From a virus, in the IMG/VR virus record IMGVR_UViG_3300044971_003826, positions 1 through 20,653 of that record: a DNA stretch of 20,653 nt; one strand, written 5' to 3'. The position numbers and the translations under genes are program-made. Below are positions 13,199-19,579 of the stretch, one piece after another (the first letter of the stretch is position 1; each line of letters begins with the position of its first letter). The notes beneath the pieces were generated by a model that did no database searches, was not told where the DNA came from, and was given only the letters and a program-made list of their open reading frames with translations.

Positions 13199-14986
13199 AT
13201 GAGCGAGATAAAAATAGATTACAGTAGAGATGAACTGTTTGATGAACTTGGTCGCAAAAGACTAAAAGAGTCTTATATGACTGATAAAGAAAACTCGCCA
13301 CAAGAGCGTTTTGCTTTTGTATCGCAACAGTTCTCTTCAAATACAGAACACGCACAGCGATTATATGACTATTCATCAAAGCATTGGTTGAGCTATTCAA
13401 CTCCAATCCTTTCTTATGGTCGTTCAAAAAAGGGACTTCCGATCTCTTGTTTCCTAAACTACATGACTGATTCGGCAGAAGGTCTTGTTGATACATTGAG
13501 CGAAACAAACTGGCTTTCAATGCTCGGTGGTGGTGTAGGTGTGCATGTTCAAATCCGTTCTGCTGGTGATAAATCAACAGGCATTATGCCTCATATGAAA
13601 ATCTATGATGCTTCTTCGCTTGCTTATCGTCAAGGTAAGACTCGTCGTGGTTCATACGCTGCTTATCTTGATATCAACCATCCAGACATTATTCAGTTTT
13701 TAGAAATACGAAAACCAACAGGAGATCAAAATCTCCGTTGTCTAAATCTGCATCACGGAATCAATATCACTGATGATTTTATGAATATTATTGAAAAGTG
13801 TATGCTTGATCCAAACGCTGATGATACTTGGGAACTAAAAGACCCAAATAGCAATGTTGTAAAGGAAAAAGTCTCAGCAAAAGAGCTATGGCAGCGCATA
13901 CTTGAAATGCGTATGCAAACTGGTGAGCCATATCTTTGTTTTATTGATACAGCAAACAAAGCACTACCAGAATGGCTAAAAAAAGAAGAACTAAAAATAC
14001 ATGGTAGTAATCTTTGTAGTGAGATCTTTTTGCCAACAAGCAAAGACAGAACAGCAGTTTGTTGTCTATCGTCACTAAATTTGGAATATTATGACGAATG
14101 GAAAGATGATTCTGTTTTTATCAGCGATGTTGCTGAAATGTTAGATAATGTTTTGGAGCAGTTTATTGAAAATGCGCCTGATACTATTAGCAGAGCGAAA
14201 TATTCTGCTATGCGAGAAAGATCAATCGGCCTTGGCACTCTTGGCTTTCATGCTTATTTACAAAAAAAGCATATTCCATTTGAAAGTGCTCTTGCAAAAT
14301 CTGCTAATATGAAAATATTCAAGAATATTCGCTCCAAAATGGATGAAGCAAATGTTAGACTTGCCAACGAAAGAGGAGCGTGTCCTGATGCTAAAAAGCA
14401 TGATGTCAATGTTCGCTTTTCACATATGCTTGCAATAGCGCCAAATGCTTCTACTTCACTTATTATGGGTAATACTTCTCCAAGCATTGAACCATATCGT
14501 GCAAATGTATTCCGTCAAGACACACTTTCAGGAGCACATGTATACAAAAATCGTTTCCTTGAAAAAATACTGGAAAAGAAATGTGAAGAACTAAAACTTG
14601 ACATAAACGAAGTTTGGTCTTCTATCATTTCAAATGATGGTTCCGTTCAGCATTTAGAATGGCTTGATGACTATACAAAAGATGTATATAAAACAGCGCC
14701 AGAACTTGATCAAAGATGGATTATTGAGCTTGCCAGTGATCGTCAAGAATTTGTTGATCAAGGTCAAAGTGTAAATATCTTTTTTAGACCAGATGTAAAT
14801 ATTCGGTATCTACATGCGGTTCATTTTCAGGCTTGGAAACAAGGTTTGAAGTCGCTATACTACTGTCGCAGTGATAAACTACGCAAAGCAGATCGCGTTG
14901 GTCAAAAAGTTGAGCGTAAAAAGATTGAAGACGAAATAGATATGAAAAAGCTCGCCGAAGGTGATGAATGTCTTGCTTGCACTTGA
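13199..14986 (+). CDS. nrdA: Class Ia ribonucleotide reductase, large subunit
   Basis: A 595-residue catalytic subunit that reduces ribonucleoside diphosphates to the deoxy forms. Visible active-site features (numbered from ATG 13199) are C84 in LPISCFLNY, the NLCSEI motif with N271, C273 and E275, a Cys pair in AVCCLSSLN, the radical-transfer tyrosines Y554 and Y555 in LYYCRSDK, and the C-terminal redox pair CLAC (591 and 594). The usual N-terminal ATP-cone is missing, so dATP feedback through that domain is not expected. ATG 13199 is chosen over the overlapping ATG 13193 because AGGGAG (13186-13191) lies 7 nt upstream of it. It is coupled to the helicase gene in front and nrdB behind, tying dNTP supply to fork movement. 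Confidence 0.94.
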   Translation: MSEIKIDYSRDELFDELGRKRLKESYMTDKENSPQERFAFVSQQFSSNTEHAQRLYDYSSKHWLSYSTPILSYGRSKKGLPISCFLNYMTDSAEGLVDTLSETNWLSMLGGGVGVHVQIRSAGDKSTGIMPHMKIYDASSLAYRQGKTRRGSYAAYLDINHPDIIQFLEIRKPTGDQNLRCLNLHHGINITDDFMNIIEKCMLDPNADDTWELKDPNSNVVKEKVSAKELWQRILEMRMQTGEPYLCFIDTANKALPEWLKKEELKIHGSNLCSEIFLPTSKDRTAVCCLSSLNLEYYDEWKDDSVFISDVAEMLDNVLEQFIENAPDTISRAKYSAMRERSIGLGTLGFHAYLQKKHIPFESALAKSANMKIFKNIRSKMDEANVRLANERGACPDAKKHDVNVRFSHMLAIAPNASTSLIMGNTSPSIEPYRANVFRQDTLSGAHVYKNRFLEKILEKKCEELKLDINEVWSSIISNDGSVQHLEWLDDYTKDVYKTAPELDQRWIIELASDRQEFVDQGQSVNIFFRPDVNIRYLHAVHFQAWKQGLKSLYYCRSDKLRKADRVGQKVERKKIEDEIDMKKLAEGDECLACT

Positions 14987-14998
14987 ATGGAGAAAACA

Positions 14999-15976
14999 AT
15001 GACAAAGAAAAAACTAAAAATAACTGACGAAAGACAATATTTCAAACCTTTCAGCTATCCCTGGGCCTTTGATGCTTTCAAAGAAAGTGAACAAATGCAT
15101 TGGCTATGGCAAGAAGTTCCTATGCTTGAGGATGTAAAAGATTGGAAAAATACGCTTACAGAAAAAGAAAAGCATTTTCTAACTCATATTTTTCGCTTCT
15201 TTACTCAAGCAGATGTTGATGTGGCTGGAGGATATGTAAAAAACTATCTTCCTCATTTTCCACAACCAGAAGTTCGTATGATGTTGAGTTCTTTTGCTGC
15301 TCGCGAAGCAATACATGTTGCTGCATATTCTCACCTTATTGAAACAATAGGTATGCCAGAGGCAACATACAATGAGTTTCTTCAATATGAAGCAATGAAA
15401 GAAAAACATGAATATTTTACAAAGTTTGCCGAAAAAGATGCAAATAGTATTGCTCAACAAATAGCAGCATTTTCAGCATTTACAGAAGGAATGCAGCTTT
15501 TTAGTTCGTTTGTTATGCTGTTGAACTTTGCTCGTAACGGTAAGATGAAAGGCATGGGCCAAATCATTGCTTGGAGTATTGCAGACGAAACACTTCATGC
15601 TGAAAGTATGATAAAACTATTTCGTGAGTTTATTGGAGAAAATAAGCACATATGGAACGATGAACTAAAAAGCGAAATATACACGATTGCAACAAAAATG
15701 GTTGAACTTGAAGATAAGTTTGTTGATCTTGCTTTTGATGTTGGAGAAATACAAAACTTGACAAAAGATGAAGTAAAGCAATATATTCGTTATATTGCAG
15801 ATCGCAGACTTATAAGTCTTGGCATGAAAGGTATTTTCAAAGTAAAGAAAAACCCATTACCATGGGTTGATGGAATGCTGGGTGTTACTCACAGTAACTT
15901 CTTTGAACAAAAAGTAACAGACTATGCCAAAGGTGCTCTTACTGGTGATTGGTCGTCTGTTTGGGCACAAGAATAG
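14999..15976 (+). CDS. nrdB: Class Ia ribonucleotide reductase, small subunit
   Basis: A 325-residue radical-generating partner of NrdA. The diiron and radical residues are present (numbered from ATG 14999): D72 in QADVDVAGG, E103 and H106 in EAIHVAAYSHL, the radical tyrosine Y110 in the same segment, E163 in AFTEGM, and E197 and H200 in ADETLHAE. The tyrosine identifies it as a class Ia-type R2 rather than a Tyr-less variant. The start is placed at ATG 14999 because GGAG (14989-14992) precedes it by 6 nt; ATG 14987, directly after the nrdA stop, lacks a ribosome site. The C-terminus, which docks into NrdA in this family, ends GDWSSVWAQE. Confidence 0.94.
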   Translation: MTKKKLKITDERQYFKPFSYPWAFDAFKESEQMHWLWQEVPMLEDVKDWKNTLTEKEKHFLTHIFRFFTQADVDVAGGYVKNYLPHFPQPEVRMMLSSFAAREAIHVAAYSHLIETIGMPEATYNEFLQYEAMKEKHEYFTKFAEKDANSIAQQIAAFSAFTEGMQLFSSFVMLLNFARNGKMKGMGQIIAWSIADETLHAESMIKLFREFIGENKHIWNDELKSEIYTIATKMVELEDKFVDLAFDVGEIQNLTKDEVKQYIRYIADRRLISLGMKGIFKVKKNPLPWVDGMLGVTHSNFFEQKVTDYAKGALTGDWSSVWAQE

Positions 15977-15993
15977 ATAACCGCAGGCATCGC

Positions 15994-16021
15994 TTGACAG
16001 CGTCTGAAAACATGCTAAACT
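15994..16021 (+). promoter_or_regulatory. Promoter abutting the terminator after nrdB
   Basis: TTGACA (15994-15999), a 16-nt spacer and TAAACT (16016-16021). The predicted start near 16028 lies within the 5' arm of the hairpin that follows, shortening its stem in the new transcript. Confidence 0.62.
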
Positions 16022-16024
16022 TGG

Positions 16025-16050
16025 AAGCGTCCCTTGATCGGGGCGCTTTC
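16025..16050 (+). terminator. Terminator after the helicase-RNR operon
   Basis: A 9-bp stem AAGCGTCCC/GGGGCGCTT (16025-16033 and 16040-16048, one G-T pair) has a 6-nt loop and a short T tract that continues TTTCT. Confidence 0.7.
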
Positions 16051-16063
16051 TACTGGAGAAAAT

Positions 16064-16345
16064 ATGACTGATCTAAAAACTCTTGAACAAAATGATAAGA
16101 AACTAACTCGTGAAGAACATATTATCAACTATCTAAAAGCACTAAACACTATTGAACAGGCTATTGAACCATATCGTGAGCACAAGTTGGCTCTCAAAAA
16201 GCATTATGCTGATAGTAGTTTTCTTTCCCGCGAAGATCAAAGCAGGCTTCTAAAAGCATATCGTATGGCTCAAAAAGGTGAGGAACTTGAAGATTTTGAG
16301 GAGTTCCTAAACATTATTAAGAGCAAGATGAAAGTAGGTGTTTGA
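16064..16345 (+). CDS. Small helical hypothetical protein
   Basis: A 93-residue protein starting at ATG 16064 with GGAG 5 nt upstream. It is almost wholly helical and charged (HIINYLKALNTIEQAIEPYR, EDQSRLLKAYRMAQKGEELE), with no Cys, signal peptide or membrane segment. It is first in a cluster of small genes transcribed after the nested promoter/terminator, and the next start lies one base past its stop. Family not recognised. Confidence 0.65.
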   Translation: MTDLKTLEQNDKKLTREEHIINYLKALNTIEQAIEPYREHKLALKKHYADSSFLSREDQSRLLKAYRMAQKGEELEDFEEFLNIIKSKMKVGV

Positions 16346-16346
16346 T

Positions 16347-16619
16347 ATGAAACTTGAACCAAGGAATAAGCATCTTCTTTTGGAAGTTGTAAAAAACGAT
16401 TCAAAAGAAGAAAAAGTAAGTGAGTTTTTTGGTGCATCTGCTAAAAAACCAGACAACTTGACATATCGTGTTGTTGACAAGTCTGATGATTGCGCTATAT
16501 CAGTTCATGTAGGCCAACTTGTTGTTATTGAGGGTAACATGGTTCATGAAAGCAAAATTGGAGAACTTACTTTTTTGACATGTAAAGAAAACTTTGTTAT
16601 TGGTGTTCTAAAAGACTGA
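16347..16619 (+). CDS. GroES-like small beta-barrel protein
   Basis: A 90-residue protein from ATG 16347; a GTG nine bases earlier is in frame but unnecessary. The opening KLEPRNKHLLLEVV matches the start of GroES-type co-chaperonins (L.P...LLV), and it continues with YRVVDKSDD, VGQLVVIEGNMV and ends FVIGVLKD, the typical beta-barrel closing strand. Residues 25-38 (VSEFFGASAKKPDN) could be the mobile loop that touches GroEL. T4 encodes a comparable co-chaperonin (gp31) for capsid folding, so a similar role is plausible. I judge this from pattern alone; a GroES-fold protein of another function is possible. Confidence 0.5.
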   Translation: MKLEPRNKHLLLEVVKNDSKEEKVSEFFGASAKKPDNLTYRVVDKSDDCAISVHVGQLVVIEGNMVHESKIGELTFLTCKENFVIGVLKD

Positions 16620-16634
16620 ACTTAGAGGTGGAAT

Positions 16635-17021
16635 ATGGGCTTGTATGATGAAGTCAAAATAAACTTCTTGTTTGAAGAAAAATATAAACATTTACAAGAC
16701 CTCTTATTCCAAACAAAAAGTTTATTTTGTGGTCTTGATGAATATCTCATAGACGAAACAGGCCAACTATGGCTTCAAGAAGCTACTTGGGAAACAGTCC
16801 CAGAAGAAAAAAGACCATACTATAACTCTCCAGAGTGGGAAAAGCCTCTTGGAAAGATTATTGGAAGCCTTGAAATAAAAAAAGAAGAACCAATAAAGCA
16901 CAGTCATACTGGCGAGGTAAGGATGCACTATTATGATAAAAATGTTGATTGCGAGATAGTGTGTTTTTTTGATGATGGTAAAATGTTGTCATTCAAAATT
17001 ATAGAAAAGGAAACAAAATGA
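16635..17021 (+). CDS. Phage hypothetical protein with MGLYDEV start
   Basis: A 128-residue protein preceded by AGAGGTGG. The opening MGLYDEVKINFL resembles a recurrent class of phage hypothetical proteins that begin MG.YD. A middle part with aromatic residues (GQLWLQEATWETVPEEKRPYY) and a beta-rich end follow. It is soluble, with no motif that reveals function. It overlaps the next gene by 4 nt (ATGA). Confidence 0.65.
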   Translation: MGLYDEVKINFLFEEKYKHLQDLLFQTKSLFCGLDEYLIDETGQLWLQEATWETVPEEKRPYYNSPEWEKPLGKIIGSLEIKKEEPIKHSHTGEVRMHYYDKNVDCEIVCFFDDGKMLSFKIIEKETK

Positions 17022-17551
17022 AAAAAGATCTTCAAGATTCGCTTTTTGAAAAGTATCCAAAGCTATTTCGTGATATTAAATATCTTGAGTGTGATGATGG
17101 TTGGTATGAACTTATTGCCACAATGTGTCACCAAATACAAGGTCATATTTCAAATACCAGAAACGGCGCAGCAAGAACAAAGCGATATAATCGTGCCTTG
17201 AAGCAAGCATTGTCTGGTAATCTTTCTAATCTTGAATATTATTATCGCTCCTCGCCTGATAAAGATAAGATGATAGCAAAAGAAATAGAAATGAGAACTT
17301 TTCGCACAGTGTGGCTTGATAGAATACCAACACAAATGCATTTTACACAAATAAAAGAAAAGTTTGGAACATTGAGAGCATATACCGTAGGTGGTGATGC
17401 TTATTGTGAAGGTGTTGTAGCAATGGCCGAAGGTATTAGTTCTAAAACTTGTGAAGGATGTGGACTTCCTGGTAGGCCAACAAAATCTGGTTGGATAAAA
17501 ACACTTTGTAAGGAATGCACAAATGAAAGATACAAGCCAAGAACTATATAA
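17018..17551 (+). CDS. Phage hypothetical protein with a C-terminal zinc ribbon
   Basis: A 177-residue protein of a type I recognise in many phages but whose function is not known. The N-terminus has YPKLFRDIKYLECDDGWYELI, the middle has the characteristic IKEKFGTLRAYT and the C-terminus has CEGCGLPG...TLCKEC, a four-Cys zinc-binding pattern. The Cys motif suggests contact with nucleic acid or protein. The start is coupled to the previous gene through ATGA, and the 3' end overlaps the next start by 29 nt. Confidence 0.75.
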   Translation: MKKDLQDSLFEKYPKLFRDIKYLECDDGWYELIATMCHQIQGHISNTRNGAARTKRYNRALKQALSGNLSNLEYYYRSSPDKDKMIAKEIEMRTFRTVWLDRIPTQMHFTQIKEKFGTLRAYTVGGDAYCEGVVAMAEGISSKTCEGCGLPGRPTKSGWIKTLCKECTNERYKPRTI

Positions 17552-17774
17552 TATAGGGCAACTTGTTAGTTCTAATAGTCCAGAGCAAGGTCAAAAATTT
17601 GATTTTGGTGTTGTAACAAGAGTGACTAAAACAAAGAAAAATCAATATAGATATTATATTCTATGGCAAAAGGACAAAGATACTTGCGGACCATATGACA
17701 CTTTAGATATAAGTGTATTTGTTGATTTTTATAAGAAATGGGAAAGCCAAAATGTTCAAAATAACAAAGATTGA
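17523..17774 (+). CDS. Small SH3-like phage hypothetical protein
   Basis: An 83-residue protein whose ATG lies inside the previous gene, with AAGGA about 7 nt upstream. A beta pattern NIGQLVSS, FGVVTRVT, YRYYILWQKD and an ending DTLDI...VDFYKKW resemble small SH3-like phage proteins. No catalytic residues are evident. It overlaps the following gene by 23 nt. Confidence 0.6.
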   Translation: MKDTSQELYNIGQLVSSNSPEQGQKFDFGVVTRVTKTKKNQYRYYILWQKDKDTCGPYDTLDISVFVDFYKKWESQNVQNNKD

Positions 17775-18291
17775 AAAAAGTGAAAACAATAAATCTTATA
17801 GTGCCGGTTCTTATTGGTTTTCATTAGATGTTGAATTTGAAATTGATGGAAACGAAGAAGAACTGCATTTTGGCACTCTTGGTAAATATTACAAACAGCT
17901 TGTGATGTTTGATCGTCAAAAATACGAAGATTATTACAATAACTTACCAGAAGATGATATGTATTTTGAAGATATTGAGGGAACAGATTTTTCAACAATG
18001 AAATTTAAAAGTGAAAGCCCATATGATCTTGGATATTGTAAGCTTATGGATGTTTCTGGAAATGATTGTATAGTTGAACTTGAGAAAGGTAAGTACAAAT
18101 ATTCTAATTGTACAAATTTGAACTATATTACAGAAGCAGCAGTAAAACAACTTGAAGAAATGAAACAGCATATTGATGCTGGATACTGTCGTTATGGAGA
18201 CTATCCAGAACAAGTTGGTGCTTTTCGTAGTGGCGATCCATTTAGCGACTTTATTGGTATTTTAGAGACACTTGATAGGTTTTGGGATTGA
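17752..18291 (+). CDS. Acidic hypothetical protein
   Basis: A 179-residue protein from ATG 17752 (an earlier in-frame start at 17713 would lie deep inside the preceding gene). It is acidic and rich in Tyr, Asp and Glu, with SYWFSLDVEFEIDGNEEEL, LGYCKLMDVSGNDCIVELEKG and AFRSGDPFSDFIGILETLDR. The mix of short strands and turns suggests a compact globular protein. The ribosome site is weak (GGGAAA), so translation may depend on coupling to the overlapping gene before it. Family not recognised. Confidence 0.6.
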   Translation: MFKITKIEKSENNKSYSAGSYWFSLDVEFEIDGNEEELHFGTLGKYYKQLVMFDRQKYEDYYNNLPEDDMYFEDIEGTDFSTMKFKSESPYDLGYCKLMDVSGNDCIVELEKGKYKYSNCTNLNYITEAAVKQLEEMKQHIDAGYCRYGDYPEQVGAFRSGDPFSDFIGILETLDRFWD

Positions 18292-18297
18292 TATAAT
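18272..18297 (+). promoter_or_regulatory. Candidate extended -10 promoter before the small membrane protein gene
   Basis: TGATATAAT (18289-18297) is a perfect extended -10 and overlaps the TGA stop of the upstream gene. TTGATA (18272-18277) is a possible -35 at a short 14-nt spacing. The start near 18304 would leave a very short leader. Confidence 0.45.
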
Positions 18298-18314
18298 ATT
18301 GCGAGGTATAAACT

Positions 18315-18425
18315 ATGTTAGATCTTGGATTTTATTTAGTTATGGCATCGTTTTTGTCAAGCATACCGGTTTGGATTATTGCTATGGCACTAACAAGCAT
18401 TGCTGAAAGTGCTAAAAGAAAATAA
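18315..18425 (+). CDS. 36-residue single-pass membrane peptide
   Basis: The sequence is MLDLGFYLVMASFLSSIPVW followed by IIAMALTSIAESAKRK. About 28 of 36 residues form one hydrophobic segment, ending in a positively charged tail (AKRK). GAGG (18303-18306) precedes the ATG. It stands a short distance before two probable cell-wall hydrolase genes, so a holin-like or holin-regulating role is possible, though the peptide is shorter than typical holins. This is inference from hydrophobicity and position; no family match is claimed. Confidence 0.55.
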   Translation: MLDLGFYLVMASFLSSIPVWIIAMALTSIAESAKRK

Positions 18426-18592
18426 ATAAAACTATTTATCCTTTTGGCACATTTGTAGTATTACAAATACTAACTTATCTTGATCTTTATAACTGTTCTC
18501 AATAAGAACTTTGAGAACTTTCTTTAGCTTATTTACAATCTCAGTTCTTCTGGTAAAACTTGTTGTTCAGAACTCAAATATGGGGAGACAAA
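18426..18592 (+). promoter_or_regulatory. Structured leader region before the cell-wall hydrolase genes
   Basis: A 167-nt gap without a gene. It holds two mutually exclusive hairpins at 18451-18472 (ATTTGTA/TACAAAT and TAGTATT/AATACTA). It also holds a cluster of GTTCT/AGAAC half-sites at 18495, 18505, 18515, 18544 and 18569, including GTTCTC/GAGAAC (18495-18518) and AGTTCT/AGAACT (18543-18574). GGGGAG (18582-18587) is the ribosome site of the next gene. No consensus promoter is seen. Confidence 0.4.
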
Positions 18593-19015
18593 ATGAAACT
18601 AAGTGAAAACTTTTCGTTGCAAGAAATGACTAAATCGCAAACAGCAGAACGAAAAAAAATTGATAATACACCAACGCAAGAAGTTATTGACAATCTAAAA
18701 CAATTGTGTGAAAATGTATTGGAAAAAGTAAGAGAGCATTTCAAAAGACCTATTATGGTGAATAGTGGCTATCGTGGTCCTAAACTAAACAAAGCTATTG
18801 GTGGAGCAAAAAATAGCCAACATCTAACAGGTCAAGCGGCAGACATAGAAATTCCAGGTTTGGATAATAAAGTTGTATTTGATTGGATCAAAGATAATCT
18901 TGATTTTGATCAACTCATTCTTGAATACTACAAACCAGGCATTCCAGATAGTGGTTGGGTTCATGTATCTTGGAATAGTAAAAAGAACAGAAAGCAAGTT
19001 ATAAAAATTGGCTGA
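18593..19015 (+). CDS. M15-family peptidase (cell-wall endopeptidase or carboxypeptidase)
   Basis: A 140-residue zinc peptidase that probably cuts peptide bonds in peptidoglycan. ATG 18593 has GGGGAG upstream. The family motifs are present: VNSGYRGPKLNKAIGGAK (56-73), the zinc ligands H77 and D84 in SQHLTGQAADIE, and the third ligand H124 in WVHVSW. There is no signal peptide, so export would need a holin, or the protein could be part of the virion. The N-terminal 30 residues (MKLSENFSLQEMTKS) match the usual opening of this family. The next gene, a GH24 lysozyme-like protein, starts inside its final codons, suggesting that the two enzymes are made together. Confidence 0.88.
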   Translation: MKLSENFSLQEMTKSQTAERKKIDNTPTQEVIDNLKQLCENVLEKVREHFKRPIMVNSGYRGPKLNKAIGGAKNSQHLTGQAADIEIPGLDNKVVFDWIKDNLDFDQLILEYYKPGIPDSGWVHVSWNSKKNRKQVIKIG

Positions 19016-19562
19016 AAAAAAGGTTTATGTTTTGTTTTTGGCAGTATTTTTCTTGTTATTTTCTCACGGGGATATTATGCCTCGTGAGCAAGAACAAAAC
19101 TTACAACTAAAAACATCTACAAAAGGTATCTCTCTTATAAAAGAGCATGAGGGCTTTTCTCGTGTTCCCTATGAATGTCCTGCTGCTGTGATTGCTATTG
19201 GTTATGGTTCTACAACTTATGAAAATGGAAAACCAGTATTATTATCTGATCCTCCAATAACAGAAGCAGTCGCAGATCGTCTTTTTAGGAAAAAGATTCA
19301 TAAATATGAAAAATGGGTAAATAAACTGGTAAAAACTGATATAAATCAAAATCAGTTTGATGCGCTTGTAAGTTTATCTTACAACATTGGTTTTGGTTCC
19401 ATAAAGCGTTCGCAATTGCTAAAGCTTGTAAATGTAAATCCAAACGATCCACAAATAGCTATTGAGTTTCTAAAGTGGAGAAAAGCAAATGGAAAAGTAA
19501 CAAAAGGATTAGAAACTCGCAGACAAAAAGAAGTTGAACTATATTTCAAATCTATTTATTAG
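19008..19562 (+). CDS. GH24 lysozyme-like protein with an altered active-site triad
   Basis: A 184-residue T4-lysozyme-family protein expected to cleave the glycan strands of peptidoglycan. Family features are LIKEHEGF, AIGYGST, DALVSLSYNIGFGSI and KGLETRRQKEVELY. In this family the triad is Glu, 8 residues, Asp/Cys, 5 residues, Thr. Here it reads E48, C57 and A63, so the Thr is replaced by Ala. The start is uncertain. TTG 19008 overlaps the upstream stop and adds MAEKKVYVLFLAVFFLLFSH, which looks like a signal or signal-anchor sequence. ATG 19077 has GGGG at 5 nt and gives a 161-residue protein without it. The intact hydrophobic stretch in the same frame favours the longer form, but TTG lacks a clear ribosome site. 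Confidence 0.82.
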   Translation: MAEKKVYVLFLAVFFLLFSHGDIMPREQEQNLQLKTSTKGISLIKEHEGFSRVPYECPAAVIAIGYGSTTYENGKPVLLSDPPITEAVADRLFRKKIHKYEKWVNKLVKTDINQNQFDALVSLSYNIGFGSIKRSQLLKLVNVNPNDPQIAIEFLKWRKANGKVTKGLETRRQKEVELYFKSIY

Positions 19563-19579
19563 CACAGTGGAGACGCGAT

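Noticed and set aside
13548-13560. A tRNA T-loop-like string (GTTCAAATCC)
   Set aside because: It lies inside the conserved coding sequence of nrdA and no acceptor or anticodon stems flank it. No other tRNA-like structure was seen.
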